A stretch of 64,000 bases of DNA, taken from positions 945,159 through 1,009,158 of the forward strand of contig NZ_LNUV01000006.1 in the NCBI RefSeq assembly GCF_001512285.1. The letters are read 5' to 3'. This DNA comes from Arthrobacter sp. EpRS71 (lineage in GTDB: Bacteria > Actinomycetota > Actinomycetes > Actinomycetales > Micrococcaceae). The position numbers and the translations under genes were made by a program. Shown in pieces: positions 28,370-37,838 of this stretch. Under the pieces are notes generated by a model. The model worked only from the letters and a program-made list of their open reading frames with translations. It did no database searches and had not been told where the DNA came from. Every line of letters starts with the position of its first letter. Within the stretch, counting starts at the first letter, position 1.

Positions 28370-29239
28370 ATGACGAACGCGTCGAACACTATCGTGGTTG
28401 GCTTTGACGGATCCGAAGAGGCACACCGCGCCGTCCAATGGGCTGCAAAGCACGCGATCCTGCGGAACTGTTCCCTCCATGTTGTGCATTGCTCCTTGTG
28501 GGTCCTGTTATCCAACAACCGGGGGCCCGTTCCTGGAGTTGCTGACAGCGGCCTGGAACGGGCCGCCCAGAAAGTCCTCGAAGAGGGGGCGGTGCTCGCC
28601 GAGGAGACCGTCCCCGACCTTGAAGTCCGCAGCACCCTGCTCCACGGAATGCCCCGGGACCATTTAGCCCACGTTTCGGCCGGTGCCCAGATGTTGGTGC
28701 TCGGAAGCCGGGGCCTCGGAGGATTCATGGGCCTGCTGGTGGGGTCCGTGAGTTTGGAGATGGCAGCAATTGCAGAGTGCCCGGTGGCCGTGATCCGTGC
28801 TGATGACCACCCTGAGGGCCCGGTGCTGCTGGCCGTTGATGACTCGGGATCACCGGCAGCCCTTGACGATGCCTGCCTTTTCGCGGCTGCAACGGGTGCC
28901 GAACTAAAGATAGTTCACGTTATGCACGAGCCCGAAGGCTACCGGCGCTTGCGTGAGCCGGTGGAATCATATCCGGACGCTGAAGCGATGCTTGATGCTG
29001 TGCTGAGCCGGGCCCGCCACAAAGCCCCCGGGATCACGGTGAGCGGAGAGTTGCTGGTGGATGCTTCGTTCTCCCGTGCCGTGGTCAAGGCTTCACAAGC
29101 GGCGCGCATCACGGTGGTGGGAACCAAGGGACACGGACTGATCAAGGGCACCATAGGCTCCACGGCACACGCAGTGCTTCACCATGCCCACAGTCCTGTG
29201 TTGGTTTCCCGTCGCACGGCCACATCCGAGGTAACGTAG
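28370..29239 (+). CDS. tandem universal stress protein (UspA), 289 aa
   Basis: Two Usp domains are fused. The first (TIVVGFDGSEEAHRAVQWAAKHA to PVAVIRAD, residues 7-145) has the ATP-binding pattern GSRGLGGFMGLLVGSVS. The second (VLLAVDDSGSPAALDDACLFAAATGA to PVLVSRR) has GTKGHGLIKGTIGSTAHAVLHHA. Both keep the G-xx-G-x9-GS/T loop, so both may bind ATP. Such tandem proteins serve dormancy, hypoxia or nutrient stress in actinobacteria; the trigger is unknown here. Confidence 0.9.
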   Translation: MTNASNTIVVGFDGSEEAHRAVQWAAKHAILRNCSLHVVHCSLWVLLSNNRGPVPGVADSGLERAAQKVLEEGAVLAEETVPDLEVRSTLLHGMPRDHLAHVSAGAQMLVLGSRGLGGFMGLLVGSVSLEMAAIAECPVAVIRADDHPEGPVLLAVDDSGSPAALDDACLFAAATGAELKIVHVMHEPEGYRRLREPVESYPDAEAMLDAVLSRARHKAPGITVSGELLVDASFSRAVVKASQAARITVVGTKGHGLIKGTIGSTAHAVLHHAHSPVLVSRRTATSEVT

Positions 29240-29293
29240 GGCTCCCTCGACCACTGACCTTATATTGTCGGTGGCTGCTGACATGGTGAGTTC

Positions 29294-30829
29294 ATGGAGC
29301 AGGTTCGGGAAAGTCGAGTGGCGGCAGGGATGTCTCGTGTCCTTGTTCCTGTCGCTCCTGCGAACGTTTTGCTCGCGGCTCCGTCCAGCACCGTCAGCAG
29401 TGATCTGATGGAGCAGTTGCGGGTGTTGGAGGAGATGAAGTCGGCTATCACTGCGTTGCAGGCGCGGGTTGCTGTGGCTTTTGATCTTGCGCAGCGCGCT
29501 GAGCAGGCTGAGGCCGGTGTTCCTGCGTCCGAGCGTGGTCAGGGGGTGGGCGCTCAGGTGGCGTTGGCTCGTCGGGAGTCCCCGAATCGTGGGTCCAGGT
29601 TGCTTGGCTTGGCGAAGGCGCTTGTTGTGGAGATGCCTCACACGTTGGCTGCGTTGCAGTCGGGGCAACTGAATGAATGGCGCGCCACGCTGCTGGTGAA
29701 GGAAACGGCGTGCTTGTCTGTTGAGGATCGAGCTGCGGTGGATGAGGAGTTGGCTGCTGATGCCGGGACGTTTGAGGGGAAGGGCGATAGGGCGATTGTT
29801 GCTGCGGTGAAGGCTGCTGCGTATCGTCGGGATCCGCGCTCGGTGGCGGGGCGTGCGGCCCGTGCTGCCGCGGAACGGACCGTGAGTCTGCGTCCGGCGC
29901 CGGACACCATGACGTATTTGACGGCGTTGTTGCCGGTGGCTCAGGGTGTGGCTGTTTACGCGGCGTTGAGCCGGGCCGCTGACTCGGCCCGTTCCATCGG
30001 CGGCACCGGTTCGGGTGGTGCTTCCGGTTCAGGTGATGTTTCCGGTTCGGGTGCTGTCGCGACGCGCGGTCAGGTCATGGCCGACACCCTTGTCGACCGC
30101 ATCACCGGCACCCCTGGCGGGTTTTCGGGGATCAACCTGGATGTGGTGATGACTGACCGGACCCTGTTTCAGGGAGACAGCGAACCGGCCAGGCTCAAGG
30201 GGTACGGAATCGTCCCGGCCGAGTGGGGAAGGAAGCTCCTGGGGTTGGGGCAAGCCGCAAACTCAAGGCCGCCAGCAAACTCCGGACAGGCGAATTCCGG
30301 GCGGGCAGACGCCGGGCGGGTAAACACCGGACTGGCAAACACCGACTCAGGGCCAGCGAACCCTAGTCACCTACAGACAGCACAAGAGCCGAGCAAGGCA
30401 GGTCAGGAAGCCCCGGAAGCCGCGGATCCGGAGTTTGATGTCTGGCTTCGCCGGCTCTACACAGCGCCGGGCACAGGTGAACTCCTCGGCACGGATTCCA
30501 AGGCCCGGCTCTTTACCGGCCGGCTGAGGCGGTTCATTGAGACTCGTGACGACACTTGCCGCGCGCCGTATTGTGATGCGCCCATCCGGCACATTGACCA
30601 CGTGGTTCCGTGGCGTGCGGGAGGGGAAACGAGCCTCGCGAACGGGGTGGGACTGTGCGAAGCGTGCAACCACACCAAAGAACACCCCGGCTGGACCACC
30701 AGAACACTCCACGGGGGCACCCATGCGGGCGCACACGGCGTGCACACCCTGGAAATCACTACACCCACAGGCCACACCTACCTATCCAAAGCCCCACCCC
30801 TGCCAGGGCACCACCCCTCCAGAACGTAG
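29294..30829 (+). CDS. DUF222-HNH endonuclease-like protein, 511 aa
   Basis: The large N-terminal helical DUF222 region (about residues 30-320) is joined by a repetitive Ala/Asn/Ser/Gly linker to a C-terminal HNH domain: [50 protein letters not shown]. It has zinc-type CxxxxC and CxxC pairs, the HIDHV core and a terminal Asn-His. This multicopy family is common in Actinobacteria and its role is unclear. The linker, about residues 320-360, contains five-residue units like [15 protein letters not shown] and NTGLA. The ATG at 29294 has only a weak GGTGAG site. The stop is 5 bp from the MarR stop, convergent. Confidence 0.87.
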   Translation: MEQVRESRVAAGMSRVLVPVAPANVLLAAPSSTVSSDLMEQLRVLEEMKSAITALQARVAVAFDLAQRAEQAEAGVPASERGQGVGAQVALARRESPNRGSRLLGLAKALVVEMPHTLAALQSGQLNEWRATLLVKETACLSVEDRAAVDEELAADAGTFEGKGDRAIVAAVKAAAYRRDPRSVAGRAARAAAERTVSLRPAPDTMTYLTALLPVAQGVAVYAALSRAADSARSIGGTGSGGASGSGDVSGSGAVATRGQVMADTLVDRITGTPGGFSGINLDVVMTDRTLFQGDSEPARLKGYGIVPAEWGRKLLGLGQAANSRPPANSGQANSGRADAGRVNTGLANTDSGPANPSHLQTAQEPSKAGQEAPEAADPEFDVWLRRLYTAPGTGELLGTDSKARLFTGRLRRFIETRDDTCRAPYCDAPIRHIDHVVPWRAGGETSLANGVGLCEACNHTKEHPGWTTRTLHGGTHAGAHGVHTLEITTPTGHTYLSKAPPLPGHHPSRT

Positions 30830-30834
30830 GGGGC

Positions 30835-31344
30835 TTATTCCTCCGTGAAGTCCCCGGCATCCCTGCGGAAGGTGCCCAAAACGCGGATGAGGTGATCGAC
30901 GTCGTCGGGCCCGAAACCTGAGTTGCCGAAAACCTCGGCGTTGAGCGCTGCTGTCGCTTTCTTGGCCAGGGTGCGTCCCTCTGGCGTGAGCTCGATCAGG
31001 GTGGTGCGGCCGTCTGTTGGGTGCGGGGAACGCGCCACCAGGGCAGCCTTTTCCAGGCGGTCCACGGCGTTGGTCACCGAGGTGGGGTGGACCTGCAGGA
31101 GCGCGCTGGCTTTGTTCATGGGCAGTGCGCCGCTGCGGGCGAAACTCAGCAGTGCCAGCAGCTCGTAGCGTGCGAAGGTCAGCCCGAAGGGTTTGAGCAC
31201 CGTTTCGATGCGCGCGAGCAGAATCTGTTGCGTGCGCATGATCGCAGTGATGGCAGCCATGGGTGCGGCGACGTCGCCCCAGCCATGCCGTTCCCAGTTG
31301 CGTTGGGCGTCGGCGATGGGATCGCGGGGGAGTGGGGTGCCCAT
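30835..31344 (-). CDS. MarR-family transcriptional regulator
   Basis: The 169-aa product has a MarR winged helix: LTFARYELLALLSFARSGALPMNKASALLQVHPTSVTNAVDRLEKAALVARSPHPTDGRTTLIELTPEG. MarR proteins typically respond to aromatic or acyl ligands. The gene is 36 bp downstream of the acyl-CoA ligase gene, with GAAGGAGG before the ATG, and so is probably co-transcribed. A role in controlling the ligase or the divergent acyl-CoA dehydrogenase is likely. Confidence 0.9.
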   Translation of the reverse strand: MGTPLPRDPIADAQRNWERHGWGDVAAPMAAITAIMRTQQILLARIETVLKPFGLTFARYELLALLSFARSGALPMNKASALLQVHPTSVTNAVDRLEKAALVARSPHPTDGRTTLIELTPEGRTLAKKATAALNAEVFGNSGFGPDDVDHLIRVLGTFRRDAGDFTEE

Positions 31345-31380
31345 GGCCCTCCTTCGTTGCTTGGCCTACTGTTCGGGTGG

Positions 31381-33099
31381 CTAGTCTTTCAGATTCGGGA
31401 ACTCTTCCTCGGTGTACTCCACACCCAACCCGGAGGGCAGCGGACCGTCGCCGTGCCTGGCTACTTCGGTCCCGCGTAGCTCCACGCGCCTGATTTTGCC
31501 GGAAATCGTCTTGGGCAGCTCGCCGAATTCCAGCCGCCGGATCCGTTTGAACGGCGCCAAATGCTCCCGGCAGTAGCGAAGAATGTCCTCGGCTACCGCC
31601 GGTCCGGCTTCATAGCCCGCAGCCAACACCACAAACGCTTTGGGCACCGACAGTTTCACAGCGTCAGGCGAAGGCACGACGGCGGCTTCCGCCACTGCGG
31701 GGTGTTCGATCAGGACGCTTTCGAGTTCGAAAGGTGACAAGCGGTAGTCGGAGGACTTGAAGACGTCGTCATCCCGGCCGACGTAGGTGATGACGCCGTC
31801 GGAGTCCCGGCTCGCCATGTCGCCGGTGTGATAGTAGCCATCGCGGAAAGCCTCGGCCGTCTTGGCTTCGTCGCCGAAGTAGCTCTTCATGAGTCCCACG
31901 GGCCGGGGGTTCAAGCGTAAGCAGAGTTCGCCGTCGTCGGCTTCGTTCCCGGTGACCGGGTCCACCAGAACCACGTCGTATCCGGGGAGCGGCCGCCCCA
32001 TGGAGCCGATCTTCACCGGCTGGGTTGGTGTGTTGGCGATCTGGACTGTGGATTCCGTTTGGCCGAAGCCGTCCCGGATGGTGACGCCCCAGGCCTTTTC
32101 CACGTGGCCGATGACCTCGGCGTTGAGTGGTTCGCCGGCAGAGACCACTTTGCGTGGAGGGTGGGTGAGTTGCGTGAGGTCGGCTTGGATGAGCATGCGC
32201 CAGACGGTGGGTGGGGCACAAAAACTCGTGACGCCTTCGCGGCCCATTTGGTTCATGAGGGCGGAGGCGTCGAAGCGTTCGTAGTTGTAGATGAAGACGG
32301 TGGCTTCGGCGATCCATGGTGTGAAGACGTTGGACCAAGCGTGCTTCGCCCAGCCGGGGGAGGCGACGTTGAGGTGGACGTCTCCTGGTTCCAGACCTAT
32401 CCAGTACATGGTGGACAAGTGGCCTACGGGGTAGGAGGTGTGGGTGTGCTCCACCAGTTTGGCGCGGGAGGTGGTGCCGGAGGTGAAGTAGAGGAGCAGT
32501 GTCTCGTCGGCGCGAGTGGGAGCGTCGGGCGTGAAGTCCGTGCCGGCGTCGTACGAATCTGCGTACTGTTGTGCCTCTGCGGCGGTTCGGTCGGAGCCAA
32601 TTTCGATCAGCGTGTACCCGCCCTCGACGTCGGCGAACTTGCCGATGTTGGCGCTTCCGACAGCCACCCACTTGGCCGCGCCGCGCTCCACGCGGTCCTG
32701 AAGATCACGGGCCCCCATGAGGGTGGTGGTGGGGATCATGACGATGCCCAGTTTGATGCCCGCCAGCATGAGTTCCCACAGTTCAACCTGGTTGCCGAGC
32801 ATGATGATCATGTGGTCGCCGCGGGCCACTCCTTGTTCCCGGAGCCAGTTGGCGAGCTGGGAGGAGCGTTCCGAGAGTTCCTTGAACGTCCGGCGGGTGG
32901 AGCTGCCGTCCTGTTCCACGATCACCAGGGCGGGCTTGTTGCCTCTGGTCTCGTCTGCTGCGATGTGGTCGAACCAGTCGAGGGCGAAGTTGAATTCCTC
33001 AAAGCGTGGCCATTGGAACTCGGCATGGGCCAGTTTGTAGTCTTCGCGCAGTTCCAGCAGCCTGTCCCGGGCCGCACGGAAGTCGTCTGTGACTGTCAT
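31381..33099 (-). CDS. AMP-forming acyl-CoA synthetase
   Basis: The 572-aa ANL-superfamily product contains the P-loop YFTSGTTSRAKLVEHTH, IRDGFGQTEST, YHTGDMASRDSDGVITYVGRDDDVFKSSDYRLSPFELE and the catalytic Lys in LPKTISGKIRRVELR. It adenylates a carboxylic acid and forms its CoA ester. The SRAK variant of the P-loop and overall length fit medium-chain-type synthetases; the substrate is unknown. It is divergent from an acyl-CoA dehydrogenase that could act on its product. The start at 33097-33099 has GGCGG three bases upstream. Confidence 0.88.
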   Translation of the reverse strand: MTVTDDFRAARDRLLELREDYKLAHAEFQWPRFEEFNFALDWFDHIAADETRGNKPALVIVEQDGSSTRRTFKELSERSSQLANWLREQGVARGDHMIIMLGNQVELWELMLAGIKLGIVMIPTTTLMGARDLQDRVERGAAKWVAVGSANIGKFADVEGGYTLIEIGSDRTAAEAQQYADSYDAGTDFTPDAPTRADETLLLYFTSGTTSRAKLVEHTHTSYPVGHLSTMYWIGLEPGDVHLNVASPGWAKHAWSNVFTPWIAEATVFIYNYERFDASALMNQMGREGVTSFCAPPTVWRMLIQADLTQLTHPPRKVVSAGEPLNAEVIGHVEKAWGVTIRDGFGQTESTVQIANTPTQPVKIGSMGRPLPGYDVVLVDPVTGNEADDGELCLRLNPRPVGLMKSYFGDEAKTAEAFRDGYYHTGDMASRDSDGVITYVGRDDDVFKSSDYRLSPFELESVLIEHPAVAEAAVVPSPDAVKLSVPKAFVVLAAGYEAGPAVAEDILRYCREHLAPFKRIRRLEFGELPKTISGKIRRVELRGTEVARHGDGPLPSGLGVEYTEEEFPNLKD

Positions 33100-33173
33100 A
33101 GTCCGCCTTTCGCCTTCGGAATTCCCTGGCACCTTCGCCGAAGCATCCCGCCTAGTGATCCACATCACCTTGC

Positions 33174-33181
33174 AATATACT
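33174..33181. promoter_or_regulatory. AATATACT: -10 box of the acyl-CoA dehydrogenase gene
   Basis: TATACT (33176-33181, +) is a good -10 match about 50 bp before the dehydrogenase start; the -35 is weak. AATATACT also occurs, on the opposite strand, in the inverted repeat before mmsA. Confidence 0.4.
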
Positions 33182-33233
33182 AGGACATCCAAGGGTTTGG
33201 AAGAGCCCATGCGGGACATGACGAAGGGGTCTA

Positions 33234-34451
33234 ATGCTCGACGAAAAAGCTGCCGGCACCGTTACCAACGGTGCGGCATCAGAACGCGTCCTGCCTCCTT
33301 ACCCGGAGGCGGACTTGATGCACGTCATTGACCTGCTCCCATCAGAGGAGCGCACGAGGTACCTCGAGACCAGGGAATTCCTGCAAACACGCATCCGGGC
33401 AGCGAGCATTGAGTACTGGAACCGGGAGGAGTTCCCGTTCGGGCTGCTGGCTGACATGGCCAAGTTCGGGCTGGGTGGGCTTCAAACGGATGGTTCCTCA
33501 AAGCTGTTCAAGGGCCTCATGTACACCGAGGTGGCCCGCGCGGACGTGTCGCTGTCCGCGCTGGTGGGCATCCACAATGAGCTCATTGTCGGCATGATTG
33601 ATGAGCTCGGCTCGCCGGAGCAGAAGCGCAAGTGGCTGCCCGGCCTGGAGGCTTTTACCCACCTGGGAGCCTTTGCGCTCACCGAACCGGACCACGGTTC
33701 CGACATCGCCGGAGGACTCTCGACGACGGCGCGGCGCGACGGCGGCGAATGGGTCATCAGCGGTGCCAAGCGGTGGATTGGGGCTGGGACGATTGCCGAC
33801 TTCGCGTTGGTCTGGGCCCGGGACGAGTCCGACGGGCACATCAAGGGCTTCATTGTGGAGACCGACCGCCCCGGGTACACGGCCACCAAGATTTCGAACA
33901 AGATCGGCCTTCGCATCATGCAGAATGCGGACATCGTCTTGGACGAGGTCCGCATTCCTTTGGAGAACCTCCTGCCCGGCGCCACGGAGTTCTCCCGCGC
34001 CAACGATCTTTTGCGCGATTCCCGGGCCTGGGTGGGATGGCAGGCCGCAGGGATTCAATTGGCGGCCTTTGATATTGCCCGTTCCTACGCGTTGGAGCGC
34101 AAACAGTTCGGCAAGGAACTGGCACGCTTCCAGCTCGTCCAGCAGCAGCTTGCCGACATTCTTGGCAATGCCAACGCTTCGCTGTCCATGATGGTGGAGC
34201 TTGCCCGGATCCAGCAGGCCGGGAAACTCGAAATGGTGCAGGCCGCCATGTGCAAGGCCACCACTACCCGGCTGGCCCGCTCATCCGTGGCGATGGGCCG
34301 TTCCTTGCTGGGCGGGAACGGCATCACCACGGACTACGAGATGGCCAAGCTCTTTGGCGACGCCGAAATCCTCTACACCTACGAGGGCAGCTACGAGATC
34401 AACTCCATGATCGTGGCCCGCGCGGTGACGGGAAAATCGGCGTTCGTCTAG
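33234..34451 (+). CDS. acyl-CoA dehydrogenase
   Basis: The 405-aa flavoprotein has family signatures FALTEPDHGSDIAGGL, GAKRWIGAGTIADFALVWAR, ALERKQFGKELARFQLVQQQLADI and LGGNGITTDYEMAKLFGDAEILYTYEGSYEIN. The catalytic Glu lies in YTYEGSYEIN, the position used by glutaryl-CoA and short-chain dehydrogenases. The LARFQLVQQQLADI and TYEG region resembles glutaryl-CoA dehydrogenase, but the substrate cannot be fixed from sequence. Start ATG 33234 has GAAGGGG four bases upstream. Its stop shares the tetranucleotide CTAG with the convergent permease stop. Confidence 0.88.
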   Translation: MLDEKAAGTVTNGAASERVLPPYPEADLMHVIDLLPSEERTRYLETREFLQTRIRAASIEYWNREEFPFGLLADMAKFGLGGLQTDGSSKLFKGLMYTEVARADVSLSALVGIHNELIVGMIDELGSPEQKRKWLPGLEAFTHLGAFALTEPDHGSDIAGGLSTTARRDGGEWVISGAKRWIGAGTIADFALVWARDESDGHIKGFIVETDRPGYTATKISNKIGLRIMQNADIVLDEVRIPLENLLPGATEFSRANDLLRDSRAWVGWQAAGIQLAAFDIARSYALERKQFGKELARFQLVQQQLADILGNANASLSMMVELARIQQAGKLEMVQAAMCKATTTRLARSSVAMGRSLLGGNGITTDYEMAKLFGDAEILYTYEGSYEINSMIVARAVTGKSAFV

Positions 34452-36040
34452 GTCCTGACTGCTTGGGCGGGGTCTTCCTGGGCCGGGTCCGGATCCGGAG
34501 GCGTAGCAAGGGCCGCGTGCTCGGCCAGGACTCCGGTGTGGTGCCTGATTCGGAGACGGTAGAGGAGCGTTCCGCCAATGACTACTGCCGCAACGAAAAT
34601 GACGCCGCCCCATTGCAGGTACCACTCGAACGGTGGCACCGAGTTGTAAATCTCAGGCCGCGGCCACACCAGGTTCAGGGTCATGGCACCGCCCCACAGC
34701 ACGGCCAGGATGTTGACGGGGAGCCCCCATTTGCCGAGGCTGAATCCCGGTTCGGATCCATCGTCCTTCAGGGGCCACTTCTTGAGGAACCGGCGCCGCA
34801 GCATGGGCACGGTCACCAGCAGGTAGGACAGGTAGATCAGGACGATGCTGATGCTGGAGAGGATGGTGAAGATGGCCGGCTGGGAGATGTTGACGATCAG
34901 CGGAATAACAGCCACGACGCCAATGACGATTGCGGCCACGGTGGGGGTTTTGCGGGTGGGGTGCACTTTGCTGAGCTGGCGGCTGAAGGGAAGGTTGTTG
35001 TCCCTGGCCATGGCAAACATCATCCGGATGGCTGCTGCGTGGACGGCCAAAGTACACACCACAACAGCTACCACGATGCACGCGAGGAAAGCCTTGCCGA
35101 AGGGGCCACCCAGCACCGAAAGCACAATGTACTGCAACCCGCCATCAGCGGCTCCGAGCTTGGGATCGGAAAGATCCGGTGCGGCCAGGATTCCGCCCAG
35201 GAGGAGCAGCCCTCCCAGGAGGAAGGATGCCGTGACGGCGCGCAGGATCGCCCTGGGAGCCGTCTTCTTGGGGTCCTTGGTTTCTTCACCCAAGGAACTG
35301 GCGGTATCGAATCCGTACATGACGTAACCGGAAGCCATGGCGGCAATGAGGAACACTCCAAAGAAGCCCAGCGGATGCTCTTCGCCGAAGCCAGCGGTAT
35401 CCAGGAGGACTTCGGGTCCACGCACGGAATGCCAAATAAGCGCCGCAATGAGCAGGACGGCAGCAACCAGTTCCACGAACACGCCCACGCTGTTAATCAT
35501 GGTCATGAGTTTCACGCCGAACGCGTTGATGAGAGTGGAAATGCCGATCATGATGCTGGCCAGGAGGACCCCGTTGACGGCAAAGTCGTAAGGACCCGTG
35601 CCGTCGCCCACCAGTTGGAAGCCGCTCCAGATCTGCGGCAGGGTTATTTGGAGGGCCAGGGCAACAGAACCCAAAGCCATGATGGAGGAGAGCAGCAGCA
35701 ACCAGCCCGCCAACCAGGCCCACGTTCCGGTGGAGAGCCTCTTGGCCCAGTTATAGACCGATCCCGCTACGGGATAGCGGCCGGCCAGTTCCGCAAAACA
35801 CAGGGCAACCATGAGCTGGCCAACAAAAACGATGGGCCACGACCACGCATAGGCGGGTCCCGCCGTCGAAAATCCGAAGTAAAACAGTTGAAAAACGCCG
35901 GTGAGGATGGAGATGTAACTGACGCCGGCGGCGAAGCTGGCAAACTTTCCGATGCTGCGGTCAAGGGTTTGGGCATAGCCAAACTCGTCCATGCCGCTTG
36001 CATCGCTCTTGCAGGGTCCTGTTTTGCTGGGTTCTAACAT
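34448..36040 (-). CDS. APC-superfamily amino acid/amine permease
   Basis: The 530-aa product has about 12 membrane spans. It begins DEFGYAQTLDRSIGKFASFAAGVSYISILTGVFQLFYFGF and contains FAELAGRYPVAGSVYNWAKRLS, a motif of amino-acid/polyamine/choline permeases of the BAT1/HNM1 type, and GYDTASSLGEETKDPKKTAPRAI. It lies 145 bp downstream of codA on the same strand, so choline, GABA-like compounds or another amine are candidates. TAGGAG is five bases before the ATG at 36040. The C-terminal tail is short and Pro/Asp-rich. Confidence 0.87.
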   Translation of the reverse strand: MLEPSKTGPCKSDASGMDEFGYAQTLDRSIGKFASFAAGVSYISILTGVFQLFYFGFSTAGPAYAWSWPIVFVGQLMVALCFAELAGRYPVAGSVYNWAKRLSTGTWAWLAGWLLLLSSIMALGSVALALQITLPQIWSGFQLVGDGTGPYDFAVNGVLLASIMIGISTLINAFGVKLMTMINSVGVFVELVAAVLLIAALIWHSVRGPEVLLDTAGFGEEHPLGFFGVFLIAAMASGYVMYGFDTASSLGEETKDPKKTAPRAILRAVTASFLLGGLLLLGGILAAPDLSDPKLGAADGGLQYIVLSVLGGPFGKAFLACIVVAVVVCTLAVHAAAIRMMFAMARDNNLPFSRQLSKVHPTRKTPTVAAIVIGVVAVIPLIVNISQPAIFTILSSISIVLIYLSYLLVTVPMLRRRFLKKWPLKDDGSEPGFSLGKWGLPVNILAVLWGGAMTLNLVWPRPEIYNSVPPFEWYLQWGGVIFVAAVVIGGTLLYRLRIRHHTGVLAEHAALATPPDPDPAQEDPAQAVRT

Positions 36041-36185
36041 TCGAACTCCTAATTCAGACATGCATGAATGGTGATAGCCCGCGGCCGCCATTGGACGCAG
36101 TGGATATCAAAAGCCGGGCACCACGGTGTGCCTACGGCCGTTTCCCCCATTTTTTGTTGCGTGGGTCTAAAAGCAGGGTGCCTGT

Positions 36186-37838
36186 TCAGGCGTGGGAGAA
36201 GCTGAAGTCCGCCTCCGTCGTCGTGGTTTCTTCCGCCCGGCTGGCACTGAGGTGGGCCTTGATGAGGTCCGCACAGCGCTCGCCGATCATCATCACGGTG
36301 ATGTTGGGGTTCACGGTGACGTGTTCCGGCATGACGGAGGCGTCCGCCACGCGCAATCCTGTGACGCCCTTGACGCGCAGTTCGGGATCAAGGGGAGACA
36401 TGTCGTCGTCCGCAGCTCCCATGCGAACGGTGCCAACGGGGTGGTAGACGGTGTTGTGTGTTTTGCGGATGTAGTCCTGAAGCTCCTCGTCGGTTTGTGC
36501 CTCGATGCCGGGGGAGAGTTCCCGTCCGGTCCACTCGGCCATGGCCGGCTGCGCCGCGATTTCCCGGGCCTTGCGGATGCCGGCCACCATGACGCGCATG
36601 TCGTGCCCCTCCGGATCGGTGAAGTAGCGGGGGTCCACCATGGGCTTGTCGCGGAAGTCCCGGCTGCGCAGGCGAACGGTCCCGCGGGAGCGCGCGTGCG
36701 TCACGTTCGGAGTGAGGCTGAAGCCGTTCTCCGTGGTGGGGTAACCGTAGCGCAGGGTGTTCATGTCGAAGGGTACGGAGCCGTAGTGCATCATCAGATC
36801 CGGGCGGTCCAGGCCCTCTTCGGTGGGAGTGAAGATACCGATTTCCCACCACTGGGTGGACGACTGCACCATGGGCTGCTTCGCTTCGAACTGCACCACG
36901 CCCTCCGGATGGTCCTGCAGGTGCTCGCCGACGCCGGGAGAATCCACCAGGACCTCGATGCCATGCTGCTCAAGGTGCGCGGCCGGGCCTATGCCGGAGA
37001 GCATGAGGAGTTTAGGGGAGTCGATGGCGCCCGTGGACAGGATGACCTCGCGGCGCGCGTTCAGCCTGTGCGTACGGCCGAAGGCCGAGTCAACGACGTC
37101 GACGCCGGTGCAGCGCTTGTCCGCGTCGAACACCAGTTGGCGGGCCCGCAAGCCGGTCAGCAGCGTGAAGTTTTCGCGATCAACGATGGGGTGGATGTAG
37201 GAGACCGAACTGGACGAACGTGTCCCGTCCGAGCGGCGGTTGATCTGGAAGAAGTTGGCGCCGTTGATCACGGTGGTGCCGTCATTGAACTTTGCCCGGG
37301 GGATGCCGGTCTGTTCGCAGGCGTTGAGGAGCGCGACGCCGGCGGGATCTTTCGGGGGAACGTTCATCAAGTGCACCGGACCATCATGGCCGTGATGCGG
37401 AGCGTCCGGGCCGGCGTCCTCGTTGCTTTCCAAGCGCTGGTACAAGGGCCAGGCGGCGGCAGCGTTCCAGCCGGTGGCGCCGTACTTTGACTCCCACTCG
37501 TCCAGGTCTTCGCGGGGAGCCCAGAACGCGATACAGGAGTTGTGGCTGGAGCAGCCACCCATGACCTTGGCGCGGGCATGGCGCATGAACGAGTTGCCGT
37601 TTTCCTGCGGTTCCACCGGGTAGTCCCAGTCGTACCCCGATTCCAGCAGTTCCATCCACCGGTCCAGTTGCAGGATCTCGGGCAGGTTGCGGTCATCCGG
37701 GCCGGCTTCCACCAACGCCACGGTGATGGCGGGGTCCTCGCTCAGCCGGGCAGCGACGGCAGCTCCAGCAGACCCGCCGCCAATGACGACGTAATCGAAC
37801 CCGCGCTCGCTGAGGTTATCAATGGTGTCGACGTGCAT
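36186..37838 (-). CDS. codA: choline oxidase
   Basis: The 550-aa GMC oxidoreductase closely resembles Arthrobacter globiformis choline oxidase from memory. It begins YVVIGGGSAGAAVAARLSEDP, carries the covalent-FAD histidine H99 in GGCSSHNSC, ATG-like signature 2 (LSTGAIDSPKLLMLSGIGP) and the catalytic His of TVYHPVGTVRMG with the following VNPN. It oxidises choline to betaine aldehyde and on to glycine betaine with O2, making H2O2. It starts on the base next to the betB stop, so the two genes are co-translated. The C-terminal tail SRAEETTTTEADFSFSHA differs somewhat from the A. globiformis enzyme. Confidence 0.96.
   Translation of the reverse strand: MHVDTIDNLSERGFDYVVIGGGSAGAAVAARLSEDPAITVALVEAGPDDRNLPEILQLDRWMELLESGYDWDYPVEPQENGNSFMRHARAKVMGGCSSHNSCIAFWAPREDLDEWESKYGATGWNAAAAWPLYQRLESNEDAGPDAPHHGHDGPVHLMNVPPKDPAGVALLNACEQTGIPRAKFNDGTTVINGANFFQINRRSDGTRSSSSVSYIHPIVDRENFTLLTGLRARQLVFDADKRCTGVDVVDSAFGRTHRLNARREVILSTGAIDSPKLLMLSGIGPAAHLEQHGIEVLVDSPGVGEHLQDHPEGVVQFEAKQPMVQSSTQWWEIGIFTPTEEGLDRPDLMMHYGSVPFDMNTLRYGYPTTENGFSLTPNVTHARSRGTVRLRSRDFRDKPMVDPRYFTDPEGHDMRVMVAGIRKAREIAAQPAMAEWTGRELSPGIEAQTDEELQDYIRKTHNTVYHPVGTVRMGAADDDMSPLDPELRVKGVTGLRVADASVMPEHVTVNPNITVMMIGERCADLIKAHLSASRAEETTTTEADFSFSHA

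Noticed and set aside
29294..30829. Restriction or homing endonuclease system
   Set aside because: The HNH protein is a DUF222-type gene common in many copies; no methylase or intron is associated.
34250..36037. 595-codon plus-strand ORF opposite the permease
   Set aside because: Overlaps the acyl-CoA dehydrogenase end and is antisense to the permease; no motif.
36192..37490. 432-codon plus-strand ORF opposite codA
   Set aside because: Antisense to choline oxidase; His/Gly/Val-rich nonsense translation.
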